Shown one piece after another: positions 48,353 to 58,135 of a stretch of 64,000 nucleotides of DNA. Source of the stretch: Burkholderiaceae bacterium (lineage in GTDB: Bacteria > Pseudomonadota > Gammaproteobacteria > Burkholderiales > Burkholderiaceae_D). Under the pieces are notes generated by a model. The model had not been told where the DNA came from. It did not search any database and worked only from the letters and a program-made list of their open reading frames with translations. Position numbers and translations under genes: made by a program. The DNA lies in contig JAOAUN010000048.1 in NCBI GenBank assembly GCA_030157545.1, forward strand, positions 1-64,000, given 5' to 3'. Numbering within the stretch: position 1 is the first letter of the stretch; the number at the start of each line of letters is the position of its first letter.

Positions 48353-49171
48353 ATGAACGACAAGCGCATGCTGCGAAAAAAGCTCAAGGGTCAGGCGATG
48401 ACGGAGTATCTCATCATCCTGCCTTCGCTTTTGTTGCTGATATTGGGCGTGATCCAGCTGGCTTTCATTTACCAAGCCAAGTCGACTCTCAACTACGCAA
48501 CCTTCATGGGGGCGCGCCAGGGTGCTCTGAAAAATGCGAACCTGAATTCCGTCAAGGACGGCGTGGCCGCTGGCATGACGCCTTATTTCATGCATACGAG
48601 TACGGCGCCGGATATGCCTGATCTGGTCAAGGCGCGACTGATTTCAGCTATCGAAATATTCAATCCAAAAACGGCGTCGGTTGAAATCCTGAGCCCTTCT
48701 GCCGCTGCATTCAATGCGCTGAATCTGGGTGGCTCCATACCAAATGACAACCTCATGTATCGCACTGCTACCGGCGATGGCATGAGTATTCAGGATGCCA
48801 ACCTGCTAAAAATTCGCGTCACTTATTGCGTCAAACTGATCGTGCCATTTGTGGACAGGATTATTTACGGACTCGCCACTGGTATCCAGAGCGTGACGAA
48901 TCTGACTAATGAATCGTTCTGGCAATCGAATGCAGAAAGCCGGCCGAATTTGTGTTCGGCGATGAATGCGGCTTATGGCAACGGCGACACCACCATACAA
49001 AACATGAATGCAGCAGAAGCAAGCGGCTTGAGCGGCCCTCAAAAGACAGCCCTGGCTGGAGCCCTCAGCAGCGTGATCCCGGGATTGAACTGGAACCTTG
49101 GAGGCTGGCGCATCCCGATTACCTCGGAAGCGATCGTGCGCATGCAAAGCCCTGTAATCATGACTCCGTAA
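48353..49171 (+). CDS. TadE-like pseudopilin
   Basis: LKGQAMTEYLIILPSLLLLILGVIQLAFIYQAKSTLNYATFMGARQGAL. Confidence 0.82.
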   Translation: MNDKRMLRKKLKGQAMTEYLIILPSLLLLILGVIQLAFIYQAKSTLNYATFMGARQGALKNANLNSVKDGVAAGMTPYFMHTSTAPDMPDLVKARLISAIEIFNPKTASVEILSPSAAAFNALNLGGSIPNDNLMYRTATGDGMSIQDANLLKIRVTYCVKLIVPFVDRIIYGLATGIQSVTNLTNESFWQSNAESRPNLCSAMNAAYGNGDTTIQNMNAAEASGLSGPQKTALAGALSSVIPGLNWNLGGWRIPITSEAIVRMQSPVIMTP

Positions 49172-49213
49172 ATCAGAATGAAATAAAAATTACAGGCTAA
49201 AGCCGACAATAAA

Positions 49214-52200
49214 ATGAAAAGAGAATCACAGGCAGCAGCATCTGCATGGATACTATCGTCGCTCATTCCTGTTTTTGCACAGCAGAGCTTGCCGGCAAAT
49301 CCGGTCGTCATGCAAGGCACAGTGACGATAGATCAGTCAAACGCAGCAATCACGACCATTACACAGACCACGCAAAAAGCGGTCGTCAACTGGGACAACT
49401 TTTCCATCGTCAGCGGCAATACGGTCAATTTCATTCAACCAGACCGCAACGCCATTGCGGTCAATCGCGTCACCGGCAGCGGCCTGTCGCTGATTGACGG
49501 CGCGCTTACTGCAAATGGCCAAGTCTGGGTCCTCAACCCAAACGGCGTCCTGTTCGGTGCCGGCTCACAGATTAACACTGCGGGTTTTTTGGCGACGACA
49601 CGCGCTCTGTCGGACAGCGACTTTAGCGCAGGTCGTTACAGCTTCACCGACCCGCTAAAGCAGGGTGGGCAGATCATTAATCGCGGCACGATCACGTCGC
49701 ATGCGGGTGCTTATGCTGTGCTGGCTGGCCAGCAGGTTCGCAATGAAGGCATCATCGAGGCCAAGCTGGGACAGGTGGTGCTGGGCGGCGCTCAAGCGTT
49801 TACGCTAGACCTTATTGGTGACAAGCTGCTGTCCTTTGCCGTGACAACGCCGGTCAGTCTGCAGCCCGTTGACGGCCGCGCGCTGGTGGACAACAGTGGT
49901 GTGCTGCAGGCAGATGGCGGGCGCGTGCAGATGTCAGCGCGTGCCGCGGCCGAAGTGGTTGGCAGCGTCATCAATACCAGCGGTCTCGTGCAAGCTGACA
50001 GTGCCAGTTTTGTCAACGGCACGATTGTGCTTGACGCCGGCGCGTCCGGAAACCTGACAAACACCGGCATCATTAGCACTAGTGGTGACACGGGTGGCAG
50101 CATCTCCATTAGTGGCAAACAGATTTTTCAGACCGGCAGCATTCATGCTGATGGTGCTGATGGCGACGGTGGCGCCATTACTCTGCTTGCATCAGATCGT
50201 TTGTATGGCGGCGGGTCTATCAGTGCCAATGCCGGTAATAGTGGCAACGGCGGCAGTGTGATCCTGATGAGTGATCTTGCAAACCGCAATAGCGCAACTA
50301 TAGTAAGCGGCAATATCTCGGCGCAAGGTGGTACCGTCGGCGGCAATGGCGGTTTCATCGAGACTTCAGGCAGCACACTTAATATCGACGGTAGCACCAG
50401 CATCAATACTAAAGCGCCCAAGGGTAAAACGGGAACTTGGCTGCTGGATCCGGGCGAGATTAACATCGTCGCCGGAACTGGCGGTAGCTACACGGCGACC
50501 GGAACAGACCCAAACATAATCAGGACATTCAATAGTTCCGGCAGCATAGGCGCTGAAAAGCTGGTAGAGGCTCTCGGCTTTTCGAATGTGGAGATCGCTA
50601 CTGACGCTAATCTCTCGGGTAGTGGCGACATCAATATCAATGCGCCGGTGAGTTGGGCTACGAATAATCTCAAGCTTACAGCGCATAACAATATTAACGT
50701 CAATGCGCCCCTCGATGCAGGCAACGGTTCACTGACTTTTCAGTACGGTTTCGCTTCTGCAGACGGCTATGGCAGTGCTGTAAACGTGGCCCCTAACGTA
50801 GAAATTCTGATTCAAGATGCCAGCGCGTTTCACTGGCAAAAAGGCAGTTCCGGAAACTTGAACAATCTGGTGCTGCAGAACGAATATCTGCGCTTTGGTG
50901 ATGGAATCGTTGCATCAATCAATGGCAGTGGCGCACCGATCGAACCTTACTACAAGGATCAATACGGGGCTAGCTGCAGTATTGTAGATGGCTGGTGCAA
51001 GGCGTCTTATTCGACGACGCCGCTGTCGTTCGGCATCGGGCTGGGCACTTATTCAGGTGCCAGCTATGGTAGCTGGAATACCGACACCGTGATCTATCAG
51101 ACACAGGACGCTTACACACAACAATATCCAGTCATCATTTCTCCTGCGGGTCAGGTCGCTCAGCTTGCTACTTCCGGCCAGACGACTTCAACAGCTACGT
51201 CTGTTCCGGCAGGCTATGTCTTCAGTCTGCCGAGCATGGTACTGAATATTGCCGGTTACAAAATGGGTACCGGCTCGATTGAGGCTAAGTACACCTTTGC
51301 TTATAACAATAGCGAAGTCAAGGTCAGTAATATTTATTCGCTGAAGTCAGGAGACAGATTTCTGGCAACTACCACCGCAGTTCAGGCCGGGGCATCTGCG
51401 CTTTCGAATATACAGTTCTGGACTGGTATCAGTGATGACTGGTTGTCGAGTTCAGATATTGTATTGAAAACCAAAGGCAATCTGAACGCGACCGGGTTTG
51501 ATATGGCTACGTCGACCAGTGCGCAGGCCAATGCGGTTATGGCGACTGATCCTTCCAACCTGGCAGTTGCGCTTTTGTATTCGTCGGCAGTGACTGCAGA
51601 TAGCATTTTGGGCGAAACATATGGTTCATTTGCACAAATAATTACCAAGGATCCGAAATCATCCGCGCTGCAGTTTTCAAGCGATGGCGCGTATGGTCTG
51701 TATGCGAAAGCGAATGATCTGGCTGCGTATGGACAAGCTAGCGTTGTTTCTTATTTTGGATTGGCGCTTCAGAATGATGTCGCGGCGTTGACAACGCAAA
51801 TTGCCGATGCTTCCGGGCTGACCGCTGCCGCTGCGAAAGCAGCAGCAGAAGCAGCAGCAGAAGCCAAAGCTATCGCTGATGCAAAGGCAGCTGTCGCCGC
51901 TGCCACTTCTGCCGTCGTTCAAATTGCACCTGTCCCAGTTGCACCGGCACCAGCACCAGCTACAACTTCGGCACCAGCGCCAGCTACAAGTTCGGCACCT
52001 GCACCAGCTACAACTTCGGCACCAGCACCAGCTACAACTTCGGCACCAGCACCAGCTACAACTTCGGCACCAGCACCAGCTACAACTTCGGCACCAGCGC
52101 CAGCTACAAGTTCGGTGCCGGCGACTAGTTCTCCAGTAAATACGGGCAGTCCGGTTGCAATTGCCACGAGCGTAGTCGCACCGCCGCCGCCATCGCCAGT

Positions 52201-52438
52201 CGGCACGGTCAAACCACCAACGCCAACCGATGCTGCAGATAGCGGTGACAAGACGCTGTCTGCCGCTGTGCCGCCTCCACCTCCAGCGGCGGCATCGCAA
52301 CAACGTCGCAGTGCCGCTCCGCCTCCCAATGCCGTCGTTGGGATGGTAAGCATTGAACCGCTTGCGCAAGCGTCGATACCTGCGGCAGCAGCAGGCGAGC
52401 AGCGGTTTTCATTAGGGGGCAATAGTTCGGCATGGTAA
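49214..52438 (+). CDS. TpsA-type exoprotein (filamentous haemagglutinin N-terminal domain)
   Basis: [44 protein letters not shown]...[28 protein letters not shown] (TPS domain, NPNG motif). Confidence 0.92.
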   Translation: MKRESQAAASAWILSSLIPVFAQQSLPANPVVMQGTVTIDQSNAAITTITQTTQKAVVNWDNFSIVSGNTVNFIQPDRNAIAVNRVTGSGLSLIDGALTANGQVWVLNPNGVLFGAGSQINTAGFLATTRALSDSDFSAGRYSFTDPLKQGGQIINRGTITSHAGAYAVLAGQQVRNEGIIEAKLGQVVLGGAQAFTLDLIGDKLLSFAVTTPVSLQPVDGRALVDNSGVLQADGGRVQMSARAAAEVVGSVINTSGLVQADSASFVNGTIVLDAGASGNLTNTGIISTSGDTGGSISISGKQIFQTGSIHADGADGDGGAITLLASDRLYGGGSISANAGNSGNGGSVILMSDLANRNSATIVSGNISAQGGTVGGNGGFIETSGSTLNIDGSTSINTKAPKGKTGTWLLDPGEINIVAGTGGSYTATGTDPNIIRTFNSSGSIGAEKLVEALGFSNVEIATDANLSGSGDININAPVSWATNNLKLTAHNNINVNAPLDAGNGSLTFQYGFASADGYGSAVNVAPNVEILIQDASAFHWQKGSSGNLNNLVLQNEYLRFGDGIVASINGSGAPIEPYYKDQYGASCSIVDGWCKASYSTTPLSFGIGLGTYSGASYGSWNTDTVIYQTQDAYTQQYPVIISPAGQVAQLATSGQTTSTATSVPAGYVFSLPSMVLNIAGYKMGTGSIEAKYTFAYNNSEVKVSNIYSLKSGDRFLATTTAVQAGASALSNIQFWTGISDDWLSSSDIVLKTKGNLNATGFDMATSTSAQANAVMATDPSNLAVALLYSSAVTADSILGETYGSFAQIITKDPKSSALQFSSDGAYGLYAKANDLAAYGQASVVSYFGLALQNDVAALTTQIADASGLTAAAAKAAAEAAAEAKAIADAKAAVAAATSAVVQIAPVPVAPAPAPATTSAPAPATSSAPAPATTSAPAPATTSAPAPATTSAPAPATTSAPAPATSSVPATSSPVNTGSPVAIATSVVAPPPPSPVGTVKPPTPTDAADSGDKTLSAAVPPPPPAAASQQRRSAAPPPNAVVGMVSIEPLAQASIPAAAAGEQRFSLGGNSSAW
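51947..52114 (+). repeat. 24-bp in-frame tandem repeat, 7 units, encoding [16 protein letters not shown]
   Basis: gcaccagcaccagctacaacttcg repeated at 51947, 51971, 51995, 52019, 52043, 52067, 52091 with few substitutions. Confidence 0.97.
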
Positions 52439-55400
52439 AGCGCGCATCAATTATAAAAGTGACGGGGCTGGCCTTTTGCCTCACCTTGAAGTTACTGCCC
52501 GCACTGGCAATACAGACTGGCAGTGCTGTAGTCGGAGAAAATCTGGTTGGTGAACGCTGCGAATTGCGCGAACGAGATGATGTCGCAGCTGCAGCAGGCT
52601 TGCCTGTCGATCAGATGCTGCTGTGCGAAGGCAAACCGGCAGGACAGATCAGCTTCGATCGTTTTACTGTCGCTGGCAAATCTGATCTTGCCGCAGAGCG
52701 CGCAAGCTTGCTCGCGCAGTTTGCGCGCAGCCGGCCGGCACGCGCGCTGGCCGCCAGAACCAACTGCGGCGAAGCAGTCTGGGCAGATCAATCCGCGGCG
52801 CGCGCTCTGGCGATTTTTCCATGTCAGTTGAAATCAGGCGGCTGGCCGCATTTGATTGTGGTTAACGTCAACAAGGATGCGCTTGCGGTAGCTGACGGTT
52901 CGCCAGTGATGCTGCCGGTGATCTTGAAAGCACTGGGTGCCAGCGCAGAGCTATTGCAAAATACGGCCGGCAAGGCTTATCTGCAGACGCTATGGAACAA
53001 ACCGGTCGTGCTGGTGTCGGCATCGGACCTGGCGCGCTTCCGGCAGCTAATTAGCGATGGTCGCAGCGCCAGCACGCACCTTGAATTTGCGCAGGCAGAA
53101 AGTATCTTACGCAAGGCGCTTGTGCTGCAGACCAGCTTCCTGTCCGAAAACGATCCCGCCATTGCCGATACGCTGATGGATGTCGCGCTCAATGCCAGTA
53201 ATCAGGGCAAGGACGACGAGGCGCAGGCCTTGTTCCTGCGTGCCGAAGCCATAGTGCAAAAATCACCGTTCGAATCCGACCGAGCACGGCTCGCAAGTTA
53301 TCGTGGTTATGAAGCTGCGAACCGCAGCGACTACGAAGCTGCATTGAAGAACGCAAAAATGGCCAGCACCGCATGGCGCAAGCTGGCAAGTGGTGGCGCG
53401 CAAGATGTCCTGCGTGGTGACGCAGGTGGCAATCTGCCTGAACGCGCAGAACTGGCAATGGCGCTCAACTTTGAAGCACTGATGGCGCTGCGCACTGATG
53501 ACATTGAATCAGCTGCTGCTCTGGCCAGTGAAGCGCTGCTGACACTGACGCAGATCGAAACTGCGCCTCTATGGTGGAAAGCCGATGTGATGACTACGCT
53601 CGGTGAACTCAGCATTATGCAGGGCAGGCTGTCCGCATCCGAAAAATACTTCAATTCGGCATTGGCAATACGCCGGCAAGTATTTGGCGATGGTGCGATG
53701 AGTTTGCCGGTGCTGGCGTCGCTCGGCAAGGCTTACCAGCGTGAAGGCATGAATACTTCCGCCATCATTACTTATCGCGAGATGTTCAAGACGGCGCGTA
53801 CTTTGCCTTCATCTTCGGCGGGCGTCAGCAATGAGCAGCTGGTACCGTTTGGGGCTGCCATAGCTGATTACGCAGCCACACTGCGAGAAGAGAATGAAAA
53901 GCAGGGACTATATGCAGAAGCGTTTGACGCTTTCCAGCTGAGCCGCTCCAGCCTGGTCGATAAGACCATCGCCAAAGCGCAGGCTCGACTAGGCACCGAT
54001 GATCCGAAGATTGCCGCGCTGGTAGATGAGCTGCAGACGCGGCAGCGTCAGATCGATGCAGCCAAATTGAACCTCGCAAGCGAGCAGGCTTTGCCGGATC
54101 ATGAGCGCAGTGCCATCGCAGAAAGCCGGCTGCAAAAGGATATTTCCGAGCAAAGCCAGCGTGTGAGCGCTCTTGATCAGGCGTTGGTCGTGCAATTTCC
54201 TGCTTATCATCAGCTAGCCAATCCCAAGCCGATTGCTTTGCTCGACATGCGGCAGCGCTTGGGCGATCGTGAAGCGTTGGTTTCATTCATAATCGGCAAG
54301 CAGCAGTCCTTTATCCAGGTCACGCGCAGGCAGGGCAATGTAGTTGCCAAAATTAATCTGGGTGAAAGCGCATTGCGCGATGAAGTTAGTCATTTGCGGC
54401 GCGCCCTCGAAGTACAGGGCTCTGCCATTAACGAGTTTGATCTGGTGGCGGCTCATCAGCTCTACCAGCGCTTGTTTGGCCAAGTAGAGCAGCAGTTGAA
54501 GGATGTCGATCACCTGATCGTTGCCGCCTCCGGTCCATTGGCAAGTTTGCCGTTTGCGTTGCTGGTCACGGGCACACCCCGCGCAAGCGATTATGTCAAT
54601 GCGCAGTGGCTGGGTCAGCGCTTTGCGGTTACTCACACGCCGTCGCTGCAGGCGTTTTATGCGCTACGTGGAGCAAAGTCGCGTAACGCAGCTTCGAAGA
54701 TGATGCTGGCTTTTGCTGATCCGATTTTTGAGGGAAAGCGTACTGCGCAGGAAGGCGCTAGCCTGCCATGTCTGCCTGACGGTCCGATGAACAGCAGTAC
54801 GCTGCGTGCATTGAGCCCGTTGCCGGATACGGCTCAGGAAGTGCAGGCAGTTGCCCGCGTGTTTGGTACAGAGACCTCGACTGTTTTTTTACGAGCACAG
54901 GCAAGTGAAGAGAATTTCGAGAAACAATCTTTGCAAGACTATCGGGTTTTATATTTTGCGACCCATGGATTGTTACCGGGTGAGTTGAAATGTCAGGCCG
55001 AGCCGGGCCTGGTGTTGACGCCACCTGTGCAACAGGCGCAAAACAAAAATCAGGATGGCTTGCTGGCTGCCAGCGAGATTGCGGCACTCAAACTCAATGC
55101 GGAACTGGTGGTGCTCTCTGCCTGTAATACGGCAGGTAGCGGCGGCAAATTTGGCGGAGAAGCACTGTCGGGTCTGGCTGAGTCATTTTTCTTTGCCGGC
55201 GCACGTAGTCTGGTGGTCAGTCACTGGCAAGTTCCGTCTGCTGCCACCACCAAGCTGATGACGGGCATGTTCAACAAGCTCGGCCCTGACTTGGCCGGTG
55301 GTGCAAGCCCTGCGCTGAAAGCGGCGCAGGCTACTCTGATTGCTGAAAAAACTACCGCGCATCCATTTTTCTGGGCGGCGTTCGTGGTTGTTGGAGACGG

Positions 55401-55452
55401 TCTGGCAGTAACAGCTGCACCGCTCTTGTCGCAAAATGGAGGCGCGCAATGA
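52432..55452 (+). CDS. Exported TPR-CHAT (caspase-like) protein
   Basis: Signal-like N-terminus GLAFCLTLKLLPALA; TPR region; CHAT block with YFATHGLLPG (His) and VVLSACNTAGSGG (Cys), GGEALSGLAESFFFAGARSLVVSHWQV. Confidence 0.93.
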   Translation: MVKRASIIKVTGLAFCLTLKLLPALAIQTGSAVVGENLVGERCELRERDDVAAAAGLPVDQMLLCEGKPAGQISFDRFTVAGKSDLAAERASLLAQFARSRPARALAARTNCGEAVWADQSAARALAIFPCQLKSGGWPHLIVVNVNKDALAVADGSPVMLPVILKALGASAELLQNTAGKAYLQTLWNKPVVLVSASDLARFRQLISDGRSASTHLEFAQAESILRKALVLQTSFLSENDPAIADTLMDVALNASNQGKDDEAQALFLRAEAIVQKSPFESDRARLASYRGYEAANRSDYEAALKNAKMASTAWRKLASGGAQDVLRGDAGGNLPERAELAMALNFEALMALRTDDIESAAALASEALLTLTQIETAPLWWKADVMTTLGELSIMQGRLSASEKYFNSALAIRRQVFGDGAMSLPVLASLGKAYQREGMNTSAIITYREMFKTARTLPSSSAGVSNEQLVPFGAAIADYAATLREENEKQGLYAEAFDAFQLSRSSLVDKTIAKAQARLGTDDPKIAALVDELQTRQRQIDAAKLNLASEQALPDHERSAIAESRLQKDISEQSQRVSALDQALVVQFPAYHQLANPKPIALLDMRQRLGDREALVSFIIGKQQSFIQVTRRQGNVVAKINLGESALRDEVSHLRRALEVQGSAINEFDLVAAHQLYQRLFGQVEQQLKDVDHLIVAASGPLASLPFALLVTGTPRASDYVNAQWLGQRFAVTHTPSLQAFYALRGAKSRNAASKMMLAFADPIFEGKRTAQEGASLPCLPDGPMNSSTLRALSPLPDTAQEVQAVARVFGTETSTVFLRAQASEENFEKQSLQDYRVLYFATHGLLPGELKCQAEPGLVLTPPVQQAQNKNQDGLLAASEIAALKLNAELVVLSACNTAGSGGKFGGEALSGLAESFFFAGARSLVVSHWQVPSAATTKLMTGMFNKLGPDLAGGASPALKAAQATLIAEKTTAHPFFWAAFVVVGDGLAVTAAPLLSQNGGAQ

Positions 55453-56192
55453 AGCTCTTTTTGATGCGTGTCGCACTGAGCATAGTTGTAGCTCTGCTTC
55501 CGGGTTTGACCTCAGCAGCCAGTCTGGTCGTGCTGGATGCGCGCGGTGCAGGGTTAAAGACCGGCATGCGCCTCGACAGCGGTGCAACGCTGAATTTGAA
55601 AGAAGGCGAACGGGTCACCGTGATCGGCCCGGACGGCAGTAGCGTGACACGCAAAGGTCCCTTCAATGGCCCGGTGATGGAAGCGGCTAACAATACCGTT
55701 GATACAAAACGCGCGCTTTCTGCGCTGCTGGCCACACGTGAGATACGTTCCAGTGCTGTCGGTGTTGTTCGCTCCGGTATTGCCACAGTCAAGATTCCCG
55801 AACCATGGCTGATTGATGTGACGCGACCAGGTCCGCGTTGCTTGCTGGAAGGCGAGCGGCCTGTCTGGTGGCGGCCCGATGCGGCATTAAGGGAACACTT
55901 CGCGGTGTTTCCGGTTGACCGTTCATGGCGTGCCGATTTTGTGTGGGAGCAGGGACAGGACAGGCAGACAGTGCCCGCCTTGTCGCGCTTTGACAGTACC
56001 AAACTTTTTTTCATTAAATACGAAGAACAAGAGTTTGCAATCAGCCTCCATATCGTTCCTAAAGATATGGATAACGGACTGGTCCTGGCTTCGTGGATGC
56101 TGGAAAAAGGCTGCTTGCAGCAAGCTGACGCATTGCTGCTGGTACTAAGCCGCGATGTGCAAGACCAGCAGAACTTGCAGAAGTTGAAATGA
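55449..56192 (+). CDS. Exported FecR-like hypothetical protein
   Basis: Signal peptide ALSIVVALLPGLTSA; GAGLKTGMRLDSGATLNLKEGERVTVIGPDGSSVTRKGPF resembles a FecR-type beta module; ATGA coupling on both sides. Confidence 0.6.
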   Translation: MKLFLMRVALSIVVALLPGLTSAASLVVLDARGAGLKTGMRLDSGATLNLKEGERVTVIGPDGSSVTRKGPFNGPVMEAANNTVDTKRALSALLATREIRSSAVGVVRSGIATVKIPEPWLIDVTRPGPRCLLEGERPVWWRPDAALREHFAVFPVDRSWRADFVWEQGQDRQTVPALSRFDSTKLFFIKYEEQEFAISLHIVPKDMDNGLVLASWMLEKGCLQQADALLLVLSRDVQDQQNLQKLK

Positions 56193-58135
56193 GTGCAAAA
56201 TTTTTAAAACGGCTGGCAGCGTCGCTCGCTGCAGTGCTCGTTGCAACGCTGGTTGCTGTATACGCAACGCGCACGATTTCATTTCTGGCCGGGCTGGAAA
56301 ATACCGCCGGCGATATTCGTATCGCTGCGCTGCAGCCGCCACAGATGCAGTCAAAAGACATTGTCATTGCTGCCATCACTGAAGAGACGCTGGAACGCTT
56401 TACTTACCGCGCACCGGTTGATCGCGCTTTTGTGGCCGAGCTCTTGCTAACGCTGGAAAATAAAGGCGCGAAGCTGATTGGTGTAGACCTGCTGTTCGAC
56501 AAGCCAACTGAACCCGCCAAAGATGCTGCGCTTAGCAAAGTGCTGCGCAATTTACGCGTGCCTTTGTTCATTTCTTATTCGAATTCGCCCGAGATTGTAA
56601 ATGAAGAGCAGCTCGCCTTTCTGCAGTCCTTCGTGCCTGAAAACATGCGCGCGAGCGCGCACATGGGCACCGATCCTTTCGATGGATCAGTGCGCTGGAT
56701 TTTGCCGGGCCTGGACATGCCCGGCTTGCCGCTCGGGTTTACGCACAAGGCAATGGCCATGTTGGGTCAGCAGCCGCCGCCACAGCAGGTAGAAATTACC
56801 TGGAAGCCGGGGCCGGATGTTGATACCAAGCCTTTTCCGGTTTATCCGGCGCATACGCTGGCCGTGTTACCTGATGAATGGTTTAAGAACAAGATCGTGC
56901 TGGTTGGCGCCGTTCTTTCACTGACTGACCGTCATCGCACGCCCATGTCGGTTGTGTATGACGACTACCGCGGAAACATGCCGGGAGTAATGATACAGGC
57001 GCATTCAATTGCGCAGTTTCTCGAAGCGCGCGCGCCACAGCGGCTGGAGTTTGGCTGGACAATTTTGATCAGCCTTGGGTTGGCATTGCTTGGGTGGCTG
57101 GTTTCACTTTTTAAAAAAGGTATTGTGTTTAACGGCATCGCTGCGCTCGTCATTATCAAGCTGTTCTGGCTCGGTTCAATGGGCGGCTATACGCTAGGCT
57201 TGCCGTTGGTGCCACTGGTAGCACCTACGCTGGCCCTTGTGTTGACAATCTGGATGCTGGATGTCCTGCAGGGTAGTGCTGAACGCCGGCAGCGACAGTT
57301 TGTGCAAGGTGCTTTCTCGCGCTATGTGTCGCCGGCCGTTGTCGAGCATTTGCTGGAGTCGCCGGAGAACTTGACTGTGTCTGGTGTGCGGCGTGACCTG
57401 ACTTTCATTTTCACCGATATCGCCGGCTTTACGACCTTGTCCGAAAAGCTGGATTCGGAGCAGCTGTCTGATGTGCTGAACGCCTATCTTGATGGTGCCT
57501 GCGCGATCATTTTGCGACATAACGGCACCGTCGATAAATTCATCGGCGACGCGATCATGTCAATTTTTAATGCGCCAGTGCTGCAAACCGATCATGTGTC
57601 GCGTGCAGTACGCTGCGCACTCGATCTGGATGTCTATGCCGAAGCATTCCGGAAGCAGAAGATTGCCGAAGGCATCCCCATGGGCGAGACCAGAATAGGC
57701 ATACACACCGGGCCGGCCGTAATCGGCAATTTCGGCTCGAGCTCACGTATGGAATTCACGGCGCTCGGCGACACGGTCAATACCGCTTCGCGCACGGAAG
57801 GGGTGAATAAATATTTTGGCACGCGCATCTGCTGCACACAGAGCGTGATAGAGGCTTGCCCTGATTTGAAGTTCAGGCCTGTAGGTGACGTGGTCCTTAA
57901 AGGCAAACTGACGGGCGTGGAACTTTACAATCCAGTGACCGATGAGCAGGCCGCGTCAGAGTTGTACCGTCGCTATCTGGATGTATATGCGCAATTGAAG
58001 AATGCAGACCTGCATGCACCAGATGCGGTGCGCCAGTTGCATGCAGATTATCCGGATGATCCATTAGTGCGTTTTCATTATGAGCGCGTACAAGCAGGAT
58101 TGAATACCAACCGTGTCGTCATGGAGGACAAGTGA
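56189..58135 (+). CDS. CHASE2-domain class III adenylate cyclase
   Basis: N-terminal TM, CHASE2-like IGVDLLFDKPTEPAKDAALSKVL...PVYPAHTLAVLPDEWFKNKIVLVGAV, three TMs, cyclase FTDIAGFTTLSE / VDKFIGDAIMSIF / ALGDTVNTASR. Confidence 0.93.
   Translation: MSAKFLKRLAASLAAVLVATLVAVYATRTISFLAGLENTAGDIRIAALQPPQMQSKDIVIAAITEETLERFTYRAPVDRAFVAELLLTLENKGAKLIGVDLLFDKPTEPAKDAALSKVLRNLRVPLFISYSNSPEIVNEEQLAFLQSFVPENMRASAHMGTDPFDGSVRWILPGLDMPGLPLGFTHKAMAMLGQQPPPQQVEITWKPGPDVDTKPFPVYPAHTLAVLPDEWFKNKIVLVGAVLSLTDRHRTPMSVVYDDYRGNMPGVMIQAHSIAQFLEARAPQRLEFGWTILISLGLALLGWLVSLFKKGIVFNGIAALVIIKLFWLGSMGGYTLGLPLVPLVAPTLALVLTIWMLDVLQGSAERRQRQFVQGAFSRYVSPAVVEHLLESPENLTVSGVRRDLTFIFTDIAGFTTLSEKLDSEQLSDVLNAYLDGACAIILRHNGTVDKFIGDAIMSIFNAPVLQTDHVSRAVRCALDLDVYAEAFRKQKIAEGIPMGETRIGIHTGPAVIGNFGSSSRMEFTALGDTVNTASRTEGVNKYFGTRICCTQSVIEACPDLKFRPVGDVVLKGKLTGVELYNPVTDEQAASELYRRYLDVYAQLKNADLHAPDAVRQLHADYPDDPLVRFHYERVQAGLNTNRVVMEDK

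Noticed and set aside
51947-52114. Possible CRISPR-like array
   Set aside because: Units are contiguous without unique spacers and are in frame in a coding sequence.
51879-52139. [10 protein letters not shown]-repeat ORF on plus strand
   Set aside because: Out-of-frame reading of the same 24-bp repeat inside TpsA.
51677-52369. 230-aa minus-strand ORF rich in CSWCWCR repeats, resembling a Cys/Trp repeat protein
   Set aside because: It is the reverse complement of the APAPATTS-coding 24-bp repeat; artefact.
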